Source: Promethearchaeota archaeon (GTDB taxonomy: Archaea; Asgardarchaeota; Lokiarchaeia; Sigyniarchaeales; SOKP01). Taken from it: DNA of 57,421 nucleotides. Both the position numbers and the translations under genes were made by a program. The DNA lies in assembly GCA_008080735.1 (NCBI GenBank), contig SHMW01000018.1, positions 1 through 57,421 on the forward strand. The letters are read 5' to 3'. The notes under the pieces are model-generated. The model was not told the origin of the DNA and ran no database searches. It saw only the letters and a list, made by a program, of their open reading frames with translations. Numbering within the stretch: the first letter of the stretch is position 1; every line of letters begins with the position of its first letter. Shown one piece after another: positions 55,866-57,421 of the stretch.

Positions 55866-57182
55866 ATGAAAGAAAAGATCAAGATCGGGGTTTGTTGCTT
55901 GGCACGCAAAACTTTTGATTTTAATGCCGCTCTTAATATTTATAAAAAGATTCAAGGAGAATTGAAACAGATTGAAGCAATCGAATGGGTTTTTATTGAA
56001 GACTTGGTTATTGAAATAGAAGAAGGTCAAGAAGCGTCGCATTATTTTGCATCTCAAGAGGTCGATGGATTAGTGGTAATAAGTGGAACATTTGCGTTAG
56101 GACATCTAGTATTGGAACTTAATAAACGAGTACAAAAATCTATTCTTTTATGGGGATTGGAAGAATTACCGTATGATGGAGGAAGAATACGATTAAATTC
56201 CGTGTGTGGAATAAATTTAAATGCGTCTAATTTGTATAAAGCGGGTGTAAAAAATTTCCATGTGGTAATTGGAGAGAAAATCGATGAAGATTGGTTGGAT
56301 GCTATCCGTATTAAAAGAGCCCTCTCAGAAGCACACATAGGGGTAATTGGCTCCAGAGCTCATGGGTTTTTCAATCTTGATGTTGATGAATTGTATTTAT
56401 ATAAAGAACTCGGGGTTCTTGTGGATTTTTATCCGCTTGGCGATTTATTCAACCAAGAAATTGATTACGATAAGCTTCCCGAGAGAAAAACTCAATTAGA
56501 AACGTTATTTGACCTTTCCAGATTAGAGGAGCATCAAGTAGAAAAAGTAGCGGACTTAATAATAAAGTTTGAGACTTTTATTGAAAACAATCACCTCACC
56601 TCTATTGCAATACGCTGCTGGCCAGAATTCGCCGCTAAATTTGGAATATCGCCTTGCGCCGCGATGTCAGTACTTCAATCAGAAGGGAAAGTTCTGACGT
56701 GTGAAGGAGATGTGTTGGGCAGCCTATCTATGCTCGCGCACTCCGCTATTGGTGGAGAAACACCATACTTAGCTGATTTTTCTCAAGTCGATTTTAAGGA
56801 GGATTTTGGCCTTTTATGGCATTGCGGAGTGGCCCCATGCAATCTCTGGGATGGAAAATGTATACGGGCTTTAGATTCTGATTTTGCTGGCGGTAAAGGA
56901 GTAACGGCAGATTTTGTGATGAAACCCGGGGACATTTCTCTCTTACGATTTGATTATGCTCCAGGAGAATATAGGGTATTCATTCAAAAAGGCGAGGCAA
57001 TCCCAATGAAAAAGGAATTAAAAGGAACCTACGCTAAAGTTAAATTTAAAGATCATGTACGAGTCGTATTGGATAAGATAATTGAAAATGGAATTGCGCA
57101 TCATATCTCCGTAGTGTATGGTGATTTTATTAGACCTTTAAAAATATTCGGAAAAATTATAGGTTGGAAAATAATCAAATAA
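55866..57182 (+). CDS. L-fucose/L-arabinose isomerase-family protein
   Basis: The frame opens at TTG 55857; the ATG at 55866 is better. The product of about 438 residues shares the fucose-isomerase-family layout: IKIGVCCLARKTFDFN at the N-terminus, VDGLVVISGTFALGHLVLE, and a catalytic region with SIAIRCWPEF, then CEGDVLGSLSMLA (Glu and Asp metal ligands), and HCGVAPCNLW with the third-ligand His. These enzymes interconvert aldoses and ketoses with Mn. The sugar is unknown. It may belong to carbohydrate use by this organism even though the glycan locus lies 12 kb away. Confidence 0.85.
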   Translation: MKEKIKIGVCCLARKTFDFNAALNIYKKIQGELKQIEAIEWVFIEDLVIEIEEGQEASHYFASQEVDGLVVISGTFALGHLVLELNKRVQKSILLWGLEELPYDGGRIRLNSVCGINLNASNLYKAGVKNFHVVIGEKIDEDWLDAIRIKRALSEAHIGVIGSRAHGFFNLDVDELYLYKELGVLVDFYPLGDLFNQEIDYDKLPERKTQLETLFDLSRLEEHQVEKVADLIIKFETFIENNHLTSIAIRCWPEFAAKFGISPCAAMSVLQSEGKVLTCEGDVLGSLSMLAHSAIGGETPYLADFSQVDFKEDFGLLWHCGVAPCNLWDGKCIRALDSDFAGGKGVTADFVMKPGDISLLRFDYAPGEYRVFIQKGEAIPMKKELKGTYAKVKFKDHVRVVLDKIIENGIAHHISVVYGDFIRPLKIFGKIIGWKIIK

Positions 57183-57325
57183 TGAAAAATTAAGAAAACT
57201 ATCAAATTTTCTTAGCTTTTTATTATAGATTTATTTGAAAAATTACCACGTATTAAAGAACTCTATTTTCATATCTTTAATTAAATTAATAATATATCAG
57301 ATACTAAAAAAAAGAAAAAGAATAA

Positions 57326-57421
57326 CTAAATATTTAGCTTCTCTAATTCTAAAATGGTTTTTTCTAAGTCTTCTTGGGAAATTGTATAAAGTTTCCAGAA
57401 AGCAATTGCACCAATACCCAT
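57326..57421 (-). CDS. C-terminal end of a gene cut by the window edge
   Basis: On the minus strand a frame runs from the edge (57421) to TAG (57326-57328). It reads GIGAIAFWKLYTISQEDLEK, followed by a short charged helix ending LEKLNI. A hydrophobic stretch followed by a soluble helix is the usual end of MFS or GPH-type sugar transporters, but 31 residues cannot settle it. Convergent with the isomerase gene. Confidence 0.5.
   Translation of the reverse strand: MGIGAIAFWKLYTISQEDLEKTILELEKLNI

Noticed and set aside
55731..56057. Minus-strand 108-codon frame across the isomerase start
   Set aside because: It overlaps a conserved gene and encodes a phenylalanine-rich non-protein-like sequence.
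31020..57182. Complete sulfoquinovose (sulfo-transaldolase) pathway
   Set aside because: The GH31 lacks the sulfonate-binding Arg, and the aldolase and isomerase are too general to carry the claim.
1..57421. CRISPR array or tRNA genes
   Set aside because: I saw no regularly spaced repeats and no clear T-loop/CCA-type cloverleaf; a tRNA scan was not possible here.

Overview
The window is strongly AT-rich, with TATA-like boxes about 25 bases upstream of several start codons, leaderless or weakly led genes, and frequent GTG or TTG starts. Archaeal-type metabolism (2-oxoacid:ferredoxin oxidoreductase, tungsten/molybdenum aldehyde oxidoreductase, archaeal thiolase/DUF35 pairs, M19 dipeptidase) sits next to bacterial-type carbohydrate genes and to proteins with apparent longin-like N-termini. 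This mixture points to an Asgard archaeon, probably Lokiarchaeia-like. That is an inference from gene content; there is no rRNA or other marker here to prove it.

Layout. 1-3.5 kb: a fibronectin-III protein broken by an in-frame TAG, a PEBP/Raf-kinase-inhibitor-like protein, a transposon-end-like hairpin under the start of a membrane protein, and an M19 dipeptidase. 3.5-7.9 kb: the most interesting block. A SAP-like/SWIM/TIR fusion protein lies tail-to-tail with a CoxE-like vWA protein and a MoxR-type AAA ATPase; the ATPase carries an in-frame TAA inside what looks like a short extra segment. A palindrome-rich divergent promoter and a small unknown protein follow. The block looks like a MoxR-vWA NTP-dependent conflict (defence) module with a TIR effector. 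8-24.7 kb: RNase HI-like protein, zinc-ribbon proteins, a CooC-like ATPase, an MscL-like channel, a 1332-residue helical protein, an epimerase, a cupin, membrane proteins, a HAD phosphatase, a J-protein, a thiolase plus HMG-CoA-synthase-like/DUF35 fusion, a CDF transporter, a strong candidate non-coding RNA (about 22991-23130) and a CPBP protease-like protein.

24.8-31.9 kb: dihydroxy-acid dehydratase, a GNAT enzyme paired with a longin-like protein, an enolase-superfamily enzyme, an OsmC protein, a membrane protein and an FkbM methyltransferase. 32-43.5 kb: a glycan-use locus with a GH2 beta-mannosidase, GH31 glycosidase, Gfo/Idh/MocA oxidoreductase, NagB-like isomerase, amidohydrolase, sulfatase, transaldolase-like aldolase and an Nramp-related transporter lacking the metal-binding motif. 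43.6-49.8 kb: a plus-strand acyl-CoA operon (KorDABC-type oxidoreductase, thiolase-like protein, DUF35 protein, methylmalonyl-CoA-mutase large subunit). 49.9-57.4 kb: a polyferredoxin with an aldehyde ferredoxin oxidoreductase, a LarA/DUF2088 protein, an AEC transporter, an AbrB-type regulator with a methyltransferase, a fucose-isomerase-family protein, and the end of another gene.

The metabolic genes together suggest an anaerobic heterotroph that breaks down sulfated or mannose-containing glycans and oxidises 2-oxoacids, acyl-CoAs and aldehydes with ferredoxin as electron carrier. By eye I found no rRNA gene, convincing tRNA gene or CRISPR array.
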